A stretch of 64,000 bases of DNA from Pegea sp. RAD2-039 (lineage: Eukaryota > Chordata > Thaliacea > Salpida > Salpidae), in NCBI GenBank assembly GCA_034620365.1, contig JAQGEQ010000020.1, positions 310,001-374,000 of the forward strand, given 5' to 3'. Below, piece after piece: positions 48,000-61,058 of the stretch. A model generated the notes under the pieces. The model was given only the letters and a program-made list of their open reading frames with translations, was not told where the DNA came from and did not search any database. Each line of letters starts with the position of its first letter. The first letter of the stretch is position 1. The translations under genes and the position numbers were made by a program.

Positions 48000-48192
48000 T
48001 TTTTTTTTAATATATATAAATGCGAAGGAGGGTGCCTAAAGAGAGCACATCTCACTAACACACATTCTCAGGAGTTTTTTATGGTTTTTCTCAGGAGTTT
48101 TATATGTCTCTACCTGGGGTCGAACCCGGTACTTCCTAGCTAGATGTACCTTGTAGCTAGGTGTAGTAACCGCTTCGCCACCAAGCAGGACA
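48000..48192 (-). mobile_element. tRNA-derived SINE with LINE-type 3' tail
   Basis: Read on the - strand, the head (48190 to 48104) has a pol III A box TGGCGAAGCGGTTA (48167-48180) and a B box GGGTTCGACCCC (48116-48127). An enlarged middle with TAGCTAC/TAGCTAGG repeats makes it look like a class II tRNA. A short linker with a duplicated CTCCTGAGAA motif follows. The 3' part (48071 to 48020) is nearly identical to the 3' end of the CR1/L2-like element at 28.8, 31.6 and 38.1 kb (GAGAATGTGTGTTAGTGAG, then GTGCTCTCTTTAGGCACC). It ends in an AT-rich tail. Known SINEs often borrow a LINE tail so that the LINE reverse transcriptase copies them. Confidence 0.82.
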
Positions 48193-49332
48193 AATTTTGT
48201 AGAACTTAGATATTAAATGGACATATGTGACTTTATTACACATTTTTATTACTTTTTAAATCATCTAAAATGCTAATCAAACTAAATTTTACATTTTAGA
48301 CTTATTTTTAAATTTTAACTATTCTATGTAATAATCCATGTAAAAAATCAAAACTAAACTTTTCTAACAAAGGTATAAGTTATAATTTTAAAAAGTGTTA
48401 TTAGTAATTATATTTTATAATGGTAATTAATTTTAATGAAATTTTTACTTATTTGATGTTTCAAAAACTGATTTGTAATTTTTTCTACTATTTAGTAGAG
48501 AATTTTTTTAGATAATAACTTGATTTAAGATTACAAAGTAAATAACTAGACTTGGTTAGTGTTTCATGATTTATATTTATTGTACCTAGCTTTATTTTTC
48601 AGAATATTTGATCAACTTATCTTGAGTTAGATTTTGCTTGTTATTGAGTTTCAAGTATATTTCAGAGATAAAGATAAATGCAATAATTTATAAGAATGTT
48701 TCGAGAACAGAAAATGACTTCAGGACAAGATGGAAAAACTTTTCAGAAATCAGCCACTTGATATATTTGATGGGAAAATGATCAAGAAAATTATGATAAC
48801 TGTTCTTAGATCTCATAAATCTTTAAAAATGAAAGAAATCTGTTCAAACTTAGACTTTTAAGAACAAATTAAAGTCAGGCCAAGCTGTTGAATACCAGTT
48901 TGAATTTTCTTATCAGAACTGAATTTAAAGATATTTTTCATTTACTTCAGTTTGTTTATATTTATGGAATAACTCATGGCTTTCAAACTGTTCTTTTTGT
49001 CAATGTGCTCTCTAAAAAGCTTTAGATAAATTTTGAGTTTTAGTTCTAAAAGTTGGAGAAATTTTCAAAAATTTTTAATATAAAAAAATCTTGAAAAGTC
49101 CCTTTGTTCTTGAAAATTGATTGGTCACATTATTAAAGCTACAACCAATCAGGTTGTTGATAGGATGCCCAAAATTTAAAGCTGTGGAACACCCTTCAAA
49201 GTTTTTCATATTTAATAAAAACTGAACAGTTATTAGCTAAAGTTTCATCACCATCTTCAAATGTTGTAATCTCTGCTACTCTTTTTTTATAGATTTTTGT
49301 TTTGTAAGAATAAAAACATCAGTTTAGTTAAA
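48193..49332. other. Spacer upstream of ALYREF
   Basis: AT-rich with no gene recognised. A pyrimidine tract ending CTTTTTTTATAG at about 49281-49292 lies about 40 bases before the ALYREF ATG and may be a 5' UTR or trans-splice acceptor. Confidence 0.45.
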
Positions 49333-50672
49333 ATGGCAATTGATAAAATAGATCTATCGTTAGATGACATTATTAAACAAACGAAGAAAGGCGGTAACGC
49401 AAAACGAGGTGGTGGAAGCTTTCAAAACAAAAATAAATCGAAATTTGGTGGGACCTTTGAAGGTGGAGTCGGTCAAAGACGAAATCAAAGAGGTAAATCT
49501 CGAATGAGGATGATCTTTGTGCCGGCAAGGGTTCTACGGACAGTTGAATCTTTACGGAGCACTATTTGAGATCATTTGATTTGTTTTCTTCCACCCTTTT
49601 CTACCTCGTTCTCTGGTCGAGTTTATTTAGAATATTTTTAATACTGAATGAAAAGAAGAAGTTAAACACATGATGGCATTTGAAATAGGTCGTGGAGGTC
49701 GTGGAAGAAATTCCTCTTTCGGAGGAAGATCAACAGCAGCTCCTCTAGGAAAATGGGATCATGATATGTTCCAGCCAGGAAATAATGTCAGAGTTAACAC
49801 AGGAAGTAACAGGTGGGTTCCATTTCTTCCATTTTTAAATAAATCTTTTGTTAATTCCAATTGGCAACCTCAACAATTCTACTCAACAAATTTCATCATT
49901 TTCATTTCTTTTACAGAGGTGGCGGCAACTTCGGCAAACTAATCATCAAAAATCTGGACTTTGGTGTTTCTGACACAGACATCCATGAGTTGTTCTCGGA
50001 GTTCGGAGTCCTCCGAAAATCTGCTGTACATTATGACCGAACTGGTCGATCGTTGGGAACCGCTGATGTCCATTTCGAGAGCCGCGCGGCTGCTGTTAAA
50101 GTACTTTCCTTTTTAATTATTTCATTTGTAATATTTGAGGCAAACTGGCTTAGTACCAACAGTTGTTGTCAAGAAGTTGTTTACAATTTTATGTTGTGAC
50201 GTGTTTCCGTTTCCACCATCATATCTAACGTCAACATGTAAAGTAGTTTTGAAGCAATTAGTTTGTTCGACGTTGATGTCAACTCTTATGAAAATCTCTT
50301 GTAATATATATCGTGATATTTGTTGTCACCTGACCATCAACTAATTTATGACAGGCTTTGAACCAATACAATGGAGTACCTCTTGATGGGCGAGTTATGC
50401 AAATTAATTTTGCTGATGGCAACAGTGCCTCGAGTGGTGGTCTCAGTGCTCGATTGGGTAGCAAAGTTGGTGGTGGAAATCGAGGAACCAACAGTAAGAC
50501 ATCTTTCTCATCCTAACTGCTCATCTTTAACTGATTTGATCTTCTAGACCGTTTCCGTGGCAACCGAGGCGGTGGACGCGGTGGTGGACGTAATCGTCAA
50601 CCAAAAGAAGAGATTTCTGCTGAAGATTTAGATAAGCAACTGGATGATTACATCACAAAGATGCAGGAATAA
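49333..50672 (+). CDS. ALYREF: ALYREF/THOC4 mRNA export adaptor, five exons
   Basis: ALYREF links spliced, capped mRNA to the TREX complex and hands it to the NXF1 export receptor; it acts in the nucleus. Exons 49333-49492, 49689-49812, 49917-50100, 50355-50493 and 50548-50672 join to 732 nt (243 aa; human is 257). The N-terminal UAP56-binding motif is [15 protein letters not shown] (about residues 4-18), followed by a Gly/Arg/Lys-rich region. The central RRM has RNP2 LIIKNLDF and RNP1-like GTADVHFE. A second RGG-type region ([10 protein letters not shown]) precedes the C-terminal UAP56-binding motif [15 protein letters not shown]. An AATAAA at 50820-50825 is a likely polyadenylation signal. 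The 3' UTR has a C-rich run at 50764-50777. Confidence 0.95.
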
Positions 50673-50819
50673 ATTGAGATTGAATCTTAAGAAGATTAAA
50701 AAGTCAAAAGCATTTCAAACTCCTTCATCAATAGACTGAAGACTCAGTTTCCAGTCCCCAACCCCTCCCCCCCCCACTTCAGACCATTTATTTCTCGTTA
50801 AATTTGTTTTTTTTATGAA

Positions 50820-50825
50820 AATAAA
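50820..50825 (+). terminator. ALYREF: Polyadenylation signal for ALYREF
   Basis: AATAAA 148 bases after the stop codon at 50670-50672, in a T/G-rich context. Position inferred from sequence only. Confidence 0.55.
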
Positions 50826-50829
50826 TTTG

Positions 50830-53800
50830 TTGGTGTTTAAAGTAAACTTCCAAATTTGTTCATCTTCAAGGTTCAAGATTTTCTCGACACAACATCCCAC
50901 CGCAATCTATTACTTTGTAGTCGAATTGTTCTTCAACAGAAATTTGTATTTTGAAGTTTTCTGTAACCATGTCGACTATGATTTTATTAAATTTAGTAAA
51001 TCCATTTCAACTTGTTCTATAAATCTTCCCTCTTGATACTTATGAAGTCCTTTAAATTAAGACTCAAAAATTTACAGATTTTGAACCTTGTAGTTGAGTT
51101 ATGTTGAAGATGTCTTCATCAGGATGGCTTCCTAATTTACTAGACTTTCTTCAGTTGTAATACATTTAGTTACTAAATAGAATATGAAAATAACTACATA
51201 ATGAATGACTTTTGTATCTACATATATTTTGTTCCCATAGTACGAGTGTACTGTTCACAATTTGTCATGGGAAACTTCCACTTAAAAACCACTTGTCTAC
51301 CGCAGATTTATAATTAGCCAACTTCTATTCATAAAAAAAATGAAAAACAAAATCAAAAAATTACAATTTTGTAGCATTATAGGAAATATCAATTAGCCAA
51401 AATAAAAATGTTGAGGTTTAGAAAATGCTTCATCGTAAAAGAATTCGGAGTTTAACGCAATTAAAATCAGTTTTTAAAATTTGATATAATTAAAAAGAGA
51501 TGTAATTTTATAGATAGACGTTAAATTGTGGTAATGTTAATAAAGCTTGAACAATTAATCAGCTTTCTTGAAAGATTTTAAATTTTCGAACAATTCAAGT
51601 TGTAACACATAAGTTTAAAGTAAAAAAATTAGATGATTTAAAAAATGTTGATAATAAAATCTACGAATCAAATCGAAGTTAAATCATTAATTGAAACTCA
51701 ACAAATAGTCAAATTGAAATATTATTGCGATTATTAAAAGAGCAAAAACATGGTTGAAGAAACTAATGTTAACCTATAATACTTTAAAATTTGTTTTCCA
51801 CAAATTAGAATGTAACGTTTATTTTAACTCTTATTCAAAGCAATTACAAAAGCTTATATACAATATTAACATATTTATTGTTTAGTTGAACTAGATTTAT
51901 CTTCAAAATCAGTCTTTATCTAAATAAAGCAAATTTCATAAACAGTAGTTACCACACATTTTTAATAGACATACAGACCTAAACTAAAAATAAATTTAAT
52001 TTTTTTACTTTTAAGGTATTTAATTTTTTTCTTGCTGTATTCTAGTACTAAGTTTTAGACTTTTGTTTAGTATTTTTAGTGTTTAATATGTTTAGTCTTA
52101 AGTCATTAAAGGTGCTAAACGAATGCTTGTGTCTAAATTTTAAGCCAAGATCAATTGTTTTAATTATCTTACGTTTGCATAAACCATTTCGGAATAACAT
52201 ATTAGTTAAAATAAATTATTACAACAGCTCTTTTACTGACAACAATTTATACTTGAATCAATGTTTGTTGTAGCTACATTTTCTTGATTTCAATGTAATT
52301 TCTTTGGTAAATAATTCAGAAAATTATTCATATGTCAATTTTTCTACATTTAAATGTTTCTTATTTTGATTCTCAAAATATCCTATAGATTTTAGATCTG
52401 TTGATCTAATTGTTCAAAATGTTTAAGGTTATTAAAAATATTATCAACCTTAGCAGACTATTTCAAGATTGACAAAATCTATTAGTCTGACTAAGATTAG
52501 AACAAACTTCAGCATAAACATGTTAGTCATAATATACGGTTTGAAGTAGTTTTTTTAAAGCACTTTATACTAAGGGCGAAGCAAGTAATTTTGAAATATT
52601 AGTTCTTGATAAAATTATTATTGTAAATTTATCTAGGTAGCTATAAAAATACAGAATTTCATACAAGTAATTGAATTTATATATAATTTATCTTTTAAAC
52701 CTTAGGCCATTAATAACTTGAGATCATTTTCGACGGTAACTCCCTTTGAATTAGCAGTGCAGTCTGTAATACATTTACTCGTAAACTACTTTCTGCTTTT
52801 GTTCTTCATATCTTTTGTTTCTTTCATTTTCTGATTTTTCAACCTTTTGTTACTCGTTTTGAAGCGTTGGCTCATTATTCGCTGTTTTATGGTTTTTTAT
52901 AACTTATATCGAATTTAATTAAAAAACCTTGTTTAAAATTGTTAGGTATACTAAATATTTTATTAATAATCTGAATTTATTTAATAAAATATTAAAGTGT
53001 GAAATTAAATGTGGTAAAAGTTCTTAGTAAACATCAAAAAGATATAAAATTGTTGATTTATTTTGTATTTGTTTATCTTCCAAACTTCTTTATTTACATT
53101 TAATTAAATTAAACTAATTTTTAATAAAATTGCATCGTCATGAAATAAAATTATGAAATTATAAAGCTTGTAAATGTTAAACAGTATTTATTTTTTACTA
53201 AATTTGTAAATAATATAAAAAAAATACTTATTATTTATTTGTAAACTAAAAAACATCTTTACAATAATGATAAAACATGTTAGATTTTACTAAATGTAGT
53301 TTGATAGTAAAATTTGTTATGTGGACTTAGAGTAAATAAAATCTGATCATATAAAGTGTTATTTATTGATATTGTGTAATTATTATTCTGTAATGAATAT
53401 TTATAAAACAATATAAACTTAATTTGTATATTTGGCTTAAGATCTTAATTAGCCTCAAGTTAATATTCATAAGTTAAATCTCCTTAGTTTTGGTATAGAT
53501 ATAATCATCAATAAGTTTAGTGAATGTTTTATTAGTTATAGTTATATTAGGAATTTAGTTGATAAAATGCTTAAACTTCATTAATATATTATGTAATTTA
53601 TTTAACTATCTTTGTGATAAATCATATTTAATTGGTAATTTTATGATGTTTTCTTATCTGGTTAAATCTGTTTAAACTTCTTTCTTTTGTTTAATGTTTA
53701 TTTTGTTCTGATTTTTTTCAAAGCATTTTTGAATTTTTGTTACTATTTATGTCTGTTATGTTTTTGTTTATTTTTATTATTTTGATAATCACTTGGAGTG

Positions 53801-55002
53801 TATATGAAATATATGTTTAACTACTATTTAATTTCTTCCAACATTTAACTTTGTTAAAGAAAAATTATAAATAAATCTAGTAAATTGTTTGATCTAGTAA
53901 ATGTAATTATTATTCTTCAAATATTTTATTGAACTTATAGTATGGCGTGCTTTGGCTGAGAAATGACCATGTTGTATGCATGGTTAAATTTGTAATTGGT
54001 TTATGAAATAGTTTGGTATTTGTCAATCTTATATTTATTCTATTTTTAGATTTTTATTGTCATATTTCATTTAAAAAAGATTTAATCATCTTTTTATTGA
54101 TTTGTTTTTATTATTTTTTAAATGTTTTTATTTACTTTCAAATTTCTAAAAGTAGAAATACTTGACTTATATTCCAAATCAAATCCTTATGTTAAGTAAA
54201 AAATGATAATTGTTTAAATTACATAATTGGTATTTTATATTTGTTTATATTATTCAATTAATTTTTGACTTTTTATTGTAGGCTACTCAGCTATTTATTC
54301 AACTAGTCAGAAATATTACTTAAATATGTTTATTTTTTAATTTGTACATTTATTTAACTAAAACTAAATAAGATAGAATTTTATTTCTATATCTACTTAT
54401 AAAATTAGGTGGATTATAATTAAACATTGGAAATTTTTTCTGGAATTTATTTAGTTGTAATCAAAAATATTGAATTGAAATATTTTGAATATTTTTATCT
54501 TGTAGCTAATCTTTGCTGACATGATTTCATTGCATCTTTAAATTAAAAAGCCTGTTTGTTTAAAACTTAAAAAAATGATTAGCATCCAAGTTGAAACGTT
54601 TTTTTTTAGTTAAACTGAACTTGATCTTTAGCTATAAACTTTTTTTTTTACATTTTTCTCCTTTTATGTAACAAGGATCAGAAGACTTAAAATTCTTGTA
54701 TTTTTTTTTTATTTTATCTTCTAAACTTTACAAGTTTGTCTCTTACCTTTAATACTGATAAGTTATCACATGTTATTTGCCAACTAATTCTTATTTAGAG
54801 AAACATTCGTTTTTTACTACTTGAAAAACACTTTGATAAAAAATTATCTTTTTTTAGAAAGTTTTATTTCAACTTTATAAAAATGTTCAACAAAATGTTG
54901 AAATTGGTGTAATTGCACATTTAACCTTTTTACCCATAAATCATTTGAAAGTTTCAGAATCATCCATCAAAACTTCTCGTCGCTACTTCTTTGTCAGTTG
55001 CC
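50830..55002. other. 4.2 kb gene desert upstream of VANGL
   Basis: Extremely AT-rich, with long T-rich runs on the + strand in the second half. No exon, RNA gene or transposon remnant is recognised. A TTTCAG acceptor-like site at about 54950-54956 lies 45 bases before the VANGL ATG. The longest open frame (52079-52273) has no recognisable protein features. Confidence 0.5.
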
Positions 55003-58000
55003 ATGGATACAGATCGATTAGATAATATGTCCGAATTTTCTCATGTCACCAATGGGTAGGTTTAAAATTGAAAAATTAAAATTCACTGAAAGTTGAACTT
55101 TACAGGTCTGAGAGGTACAGAAACAGTCACGGAAGACGAAAATCTCGCGATGGAACGCGAAGACACCGAAATAGAGGTGCTAAAGACAAGTCGGAAGGTT
55201 CAGGTTTGGATTAGCGGCAAAAAAATAAGCTTCAAAATGAAATTAAAGCAAAAAACTTGTGAAAAATCAAGTGCTTGATCAAATTTGCTGTCCAAATAAT
55301 CATTGAGATGTTATTTTGAAGAAATTCCATATAAGGCAAAAAATCTTTTTCAAATGTACAGATTTTCGGCTGATTTAAAATTATTGGTTTATATAAATCT
55401 TCATATGACAAAAACTTGTAGTTGAATGTAAAAAAGATTATTTTCTACAAGCATCATTGTTATTGGTACAAATAAATTCAAAATCAAATCCAACAATCGT
55501 TTTTAATCTCGTAATAAAAGATAGCCAGGCTTCCTATTAAGCCCAAAAATCGTTTCTCCTTTTTTCATATTTCTCCAAATCTTGAAAATATCCAATCAAT
55601 ACTTGCCGCTTAATCCAAATCTAAACTTTTCAATGTTTCTTTTTATTTTATTATTAATTTATTTATATGAAATGTTTGGTAGAAATTTTGCTTTCGTGAA
55701 CTTGTTGAAACTTTTCAAACAAGCGTGTAGTAATAACATATATTGATTGATTGCTTTAAACAAGTCCGTGCTGAATTTCAGTTCCAAAAATCTATTTTAG
55801 TTGTAAATAAAATGTATTTAAAGGCTTCAGTTCACTTCTATTTGCTTTCTACTTGTTACTAATTTAAGTTATTTTTCTAAAGGACAAAAATCAGTAACTA
55901 TATCCTCACCTTTAGAAAGCAAACATGGAAACAATGGTAGAGACTCGTCGTACACTATCAATATGTTAGAAGTATGGTGCTTGCTTCTGTTAACCATCTT
56001 ACATTACTAATTTCATTTTAATATTAGGATGAAACCAACACTTTCATATCTGCAACAACAGATTTAACACACTTCAGCCAAGAATCTTTAGCTAAACTTA
56101 CCAAGGTTTGTCATTCCTTCTCATTTTCTTCAGATCTATCTGTAAATTTGATATTTTCCTATTCCTACTGTGATTAGATACACTTGGGTTATTCCGTTGT
56201 TAGTTTTGTCATCTTTTTCCCACCAAAACTTTTTCATTTATTTTTTTAAGCTTTTTTTCTACAACTAACCCATCAATTTGTTTGTAACAATTCAGCTAAT
56301 AAATTGAGAAAAGGTTTGTAATCATGAACAATATCTAATGATGTAATTATCGTCGTCAAACAACATATATCGTCTTTAGACTCGAATGATAAATATTTCA
56401 TCTTTCACACAAAATGATTTTTTTAAAGGAACGTGAATCTTTAATTGGTTTTCACGACTGCGGATACATTGGAACAGTTGTCTTCGCTTGCCTCTCCTAT
56501 TTCACACCAATTGCCTTTGTAGTTTTGCCGAAAGTCGTTTGGCTTCAAAGTGTCACAGACTGTGGGACAGCGTGTCTGGTTTGTACTGCATTCAACTACT
56601 GTTGGCTTCTACCAGCCCCTATTGATAGTCAAACAAGTCACATTTTCAAGTGTGTACTTTAACCTAAGAGAAGTGCTTTACAAAATTCAGTTGACTTTTA
56701 GCTAATAACTTGTAGTTGAAAAACTAGTTTGTAAATTGATTATTTTAACATCTTTTTTTGATAATTGAACCAACTAACCAACTGAAACACGTGTTTTCTA
56801 CAAACTGACACAACCAGTTTTTGTTTCCATCAACTTTTTATCAAGTTTTAAACTTTTGTGTTTAGCTTCAAGCGAACTTCAAACTTTTATCAAAAATTTT
56901 TTAAGTATTTTTAGATATTCGAAAATCTCTTTTTATACGGAGTAATTATGTGTTCTTGTACAGGGATCTCTCATCAGTATGGCTTTCAAGTTAATTCTTC
57001 TTTTAGTTGCTTCCTGGGCAATTTTTTTTCGAAGACAGCGAACCAGCATGCCTAGAGTCTTTTTGTTCAGGTTTTTATCAAACTTTTTCGACTTTTGCCA
57101 TATAAACAACTTACTAATGGTCAATTGAAATTGCTTAGCCATTAGAACCAAAAGTAAAAAAAGCCAATTTAGTCACTGTAATTTCTACTGTTTACTGGTG
57201 TTTGTGAAATTGTCAATTTTGGTAGAAAATGCAGAGAACTTTCATAAACACGAGCAGCAAATATAGAGTCGGTTTATTTTTTTTCTTTTCCAAACAAACA
57301 GCAAATTGCTTGGACAAATATTCACTTCTCTCATCATCTTACAATGATTAACTTGTGAAGAAATTTTTTTGCTTCTAAATATTCATTTCATTCCATGAAG
57401 CAGTTAATTTTCAGTTTAATATTTTGAGGGTGTTGATAGCCAACTGGTTGATGTAAAAAACCATTAAAACAACCAATCAACCAACATCTGGTGTGTTGCA
57501 GATCAGGAATTATGTTATTGGTCATCTTGCTTACTCTGACTTTCTGGCTCTTCTACGGGATTTGGATTTTTGAAGAGCAAGAACAGAACTACGAAGTGAG
57601 ATATGAGTCACAGATGTAGAGAGATCTAATCTTCAGAAATCTTTTAGTCGATCGTACTATATGCTGACAAGTTCACCAATTTGCTTTTATTTGTTCACTA
57701 CGTGTCATTGGTGCTGTTAGAACTTCGACATCTTCAATCTCGTTTCCTTCTCGAAGTAATCCGAACCACAGACGGAGAACGACGATTCTACAATGTCGGC
57801 GATCTCAGGTTTGATGACGTCATCGCCCGGATGTTGACGCTCGCTCTTTTTCACTCTTTCGATGAGATCATGTGTTTGTGGAGCGCGCGCGCTTCTGTAA
57901 CCGTCTTGATGGTGTCGTGAGGGGCGAGGAGGGGCTTTTGTGTTACTTCTCTCACCTTTTGCACACACACGTGAAGCGCGCGCTTATGTGACGTCACCAT

Positions 58001-59757
58001 CGAGTTGTTATTGCTGCTAGTGAAACGATGACGTAATCAACTGCAACTAATTTGGTCATTTTTATGTTTTAGTATTCAGCGTTGTTCGGTTTGGGTGCTG
58101 GAACGTTACTATTGCGACTTTCCAGTCTATAATCCGGCCCTGGTCCGGACCCCATCCAAGAGGTCGAAGATCAATAATCCCAGTTTTCAAATTTTTGATG
58201 TTGACGGTTAGTTGTCGATTTTATGTTTGGAAACCCTTTTTTCGCGCCAAAACCGATTTTATTTAGTGATTTTCTTACATCCGGAAGCGTCGCGTTGATG
58301 ACGTCATGTACAGTTTTTATTTTGAATTTGGCCGGCTTTTGATCAACAAATTGCCGTCTTTGATCTCAACTTGTCCGATTGGTTTTGATGCAATTGCGCT
58401 CGATCGTAAACATCGACACGAAAACTCTTGAAATCGATCTAATTCGCGCGCGGTAGCAGACAGCCGGAAGCCTCGTGCTCACTAATGCGTGTCAATTGAC
58501 AGGACAAGCGGGTAACGAAAGCATCGGGCAGCAGACGCGCGCAATGATGTCAGCATTGGCAAGACGCCGTGATGCTGGCCATAACGACCGTTACTATGAA
58601 GATGCTGAATATGAACGAAGGATCAAAAAGCGTAAAGCTAGGTGAGCTGTGTGACGTCATCAGCAGCGAGAAGTTAAAGTATTTGTGATGTAGACTTCTC
58701 GCTGCTACTGAAGATGCCTTCACTCATATCCGGAAAGCATCTGAAGATGAAGTAAACGCGAAAAAGAAGACTTTGATGGATTCAAAAGCGGCTTCTGAGG
58801 TGGGTCAGAATTGAAAACGACCATTTTTTCGTTTAACAAAAATTTCGAATTTAACGAGTTGAAAATGTATTTGAGTCCCCCTCTGCTGCTTTGTGTCTCG
58901 GATCACTTTAATCACGTGACAAACTGATCTTTTATCGACTCTTGTAAGCAAACAGACCTGCCATCTACACAATAGCCCGTTTTGCGGCCCTTACTCTGAC
59001 GTCATCATACTAAAATGGCTTTCTACTCATTCGGAATTTTCTTTTCAGATTGTTTATTTAACTTTTTAGCGACGAACTTCAAAAGCGGTGAGAAATCCAC
59101 CAACAAACTTTCTTTTTTTATCTTTTTGTTGATTTTTTTTCTCTTTATTTGCTTTCTGCTTTTTTTACTTTTATTTTTTTTTCTTGATTTGATCCTCGGT
59201 TATATTTCAAGAAACTTTCGACTCAAACTTTCGACTCAAACAGCGGATTTTGTCTTTCTTAGGCCGTCTTTCCCGCACTAGCGCGAGCGCTTCAGAAATA
59301 TCTTCGAACGACCCGCCAACATCAACATTATCAAGTTGAAGATATCTTCAAACATTTAGCTTTTTGTATCAACCACGAAATGTCACCGAAAGCATTCCTG
59401 GAAAAGTAACGAGATTTTCGGGCGAAATGTTCAAATCAGCTGAATTTTTTCATTTGTGACAGATACTTCAAACCTGGACCTTACCTCACCTATGACACCA
59501 ACACTAATTCCACCCACTGGGAACTAGTCAGTGATGACCCTCTAGTGGATTCCATCAAGGTATTTCTTGTCAATTTGTTGTAATTTCGATTAAATTGATT
59601 TCTTTTTTAGGATGGAACCGTATTTCGATTGAATCAAAACAACTATTCGCTGGTAATAATTGCGCGGGAATCCCCGAAGTTGAGACTTCAAGAAGTCATT
59701 CAAAATTCATCAGCAAATCGCTTCACTTTGCACATGCAAAGCGAGACCTCTGTCTAG
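55003..59757 (+). CDS. VANGL: Van Gogh-like planar cell polarity protein, 14 exons
   Basis: Vang/VANGL is a core planar-polarity membrane protein that partners Prickle, Frizzled and Celsr and acts in convergent extension. Exons: 55003-55055, 55106-55203, 55916-55971, 56028-56105, 56429-56578, 56964-57070, 57502-57595, 57648-57808, 58073-58206, 58503-58641, 58694-58799, 59263-59405, 59463-59559, 59611-59757. They join to 1563 nt (520 aa; human VANGL2 is 521). A Ser/Arg-rich cytoplasmic N-terminus ([18 protein letters not shown]) is followed by four membrane segments at about 107-130, 147-167, 185-205 and 220-240. The family blocks [58 protein letters not shown] and [15 protein letters not shown] follow. 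The C-terminal PDZ-binding tail ETSV is intact. Introns 8-11 are locally CpG-rich and hold five CRE palindromes. Confidence 0.96.
57815..59004. promoter_or_regulatory. Cluster of five CRE palindromes in VANGL introns
   Basis: Perfect TGACGTCA octamers, the CREB/ATF core, occur at 57815-57822, 57989-57996, 58299-58306, 58652-58659 and 58997-59004. They lie in introns 8, 8, 9, 10 and 11, and a TGACGTAA near-match lies at 58029-58036. I saw none elsewhere in the window. Base composition alone would give well under one per 64 kb. Could be an intronic enhancer or alternative promoter; binding not shown. Confidence 0.5.
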
Positions 59758-59874
59758 ACATCATCATCTGGACCATTCGTGTGGTCACGTGCTCCAATCG
59801 AATATTTGCTTCCTGTGATAATTACCTGTTCTAATTGTTTATCACGTGACTTGTTTGTTTACATATTTTCCCGG

Positions 59875-59888
59875 CCACTAGGTGGCGC
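59875..59888 (+). promoter_or_regulatory. CTCF-like motif 1
   Basis: CCACTAGGTGGCGC fits the CTCF core consensus (CCASYAGRKGGCRS) at every position. It lies 118 bases after the VANGL stop codon. Binding inferred from the motif only. Confidence 0.5.
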
Positions 59889-60741
59889 GCTTTACTGGTT
59901 GATCATGATAATAGAAAGCCCTGCCAGTCCCATTGTCTCTGTCCCAATTAAATCCCGGTCCTGTACTCAAAACCTAATCAATCAATCAATTTTCTTTTTA
60001 CTTCAAATTATTCTTAATTGTGCTAATTTCCGGGGATTTCCCTTCAGCTGTGGATGAGATGCCCGGATGTTGTTCGTCACGCTTCACTGATTTCAATCAA
60101 TTGATCCTCACCGAGAGCTAATTAGCCTCTCACTTCAAATGTTCAAGTGTTTCGACGATCGACATTCTTTTTATTTCTTTTGTTTTCTGTTGTTTTTGGT
60201 TTTCTATAAACTAGTAACGATATCATTAGTTGTTTTTTAGTTTGTTATTTTTTCATTTTGTTTTCTTCTTGTAGTTACTTCTTGTTTGTTTTTTATATTT
60301 TTATTTGTGATATTTTTACAACAAAACTTTTCATTTCTCGACGTCTAAAAACCATCGTTAGTTGAATTTACTGCGAAAAACACCGAAAACAAATAAATTT
60401 TTATCAATTTCAAACTCTTCATTTGACTAAAATCATAAAATTCGAAAATCTCAGCTGGAATCAGTCAAGCATGAAATTAATAGTTGAAAATTTCAAGAAA
60501 ATTTGACCAATGAAAAAGAAGAAGAAGAAATTCTTTTATTTTCAACATTCAATTTTTTTTCGGAAATTTTTAAATAATTCTCTTCATTTAAATTAATTTG
60601 TACTTTAAACATCAAAATTAATATTTTTAAACTTTTATTAATTCAAAGATTACAATAAATTGTTTAAAAAATGAAAAAACCAAAATTTCTTCAATTTTAT
60701 GACCTTCAGCTAAAATCTAATTTCAAATATTTTTGTTAACA

Positions 60742-60755
60742 GCGACATCTAGCGG
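60742..60755 (-). promoter_or_regulatory. CTCF-like motif 2
   Basis: On the - strand, CCGCTAGATGTCGC matches the CTCF core with one mismatch (T in place of G in the GGC triplet). It is on the opposite strand to motif 1. Confidence 0.35.
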
Positions 60756-61058
60756 TTTCAAGTTTCATAAAAACTACTTTAAATGACCTTAAAAGGAAGA
60801 AGTTTTATAATTCAGTTTATTCGAAAAATTATTTCAACATTAAGTTTAAGAGCTAAAATTGAAATGAGAAAAAAGTTATCTAACCAAGGTTGAAGCAATG
60901 AATCATAACTGATTTAAAATTACACTTAGATTGATAATTTTCAGTAAATCTTTTTCATATTTCACAAGTATCTCAAAAGTTTTGTTTATTCACTCATCTG
61001 AGAGCCAATAATATTTTTAAACGAAAAAGTTTAATTGTTTTGGACGAGCGATAAGATG

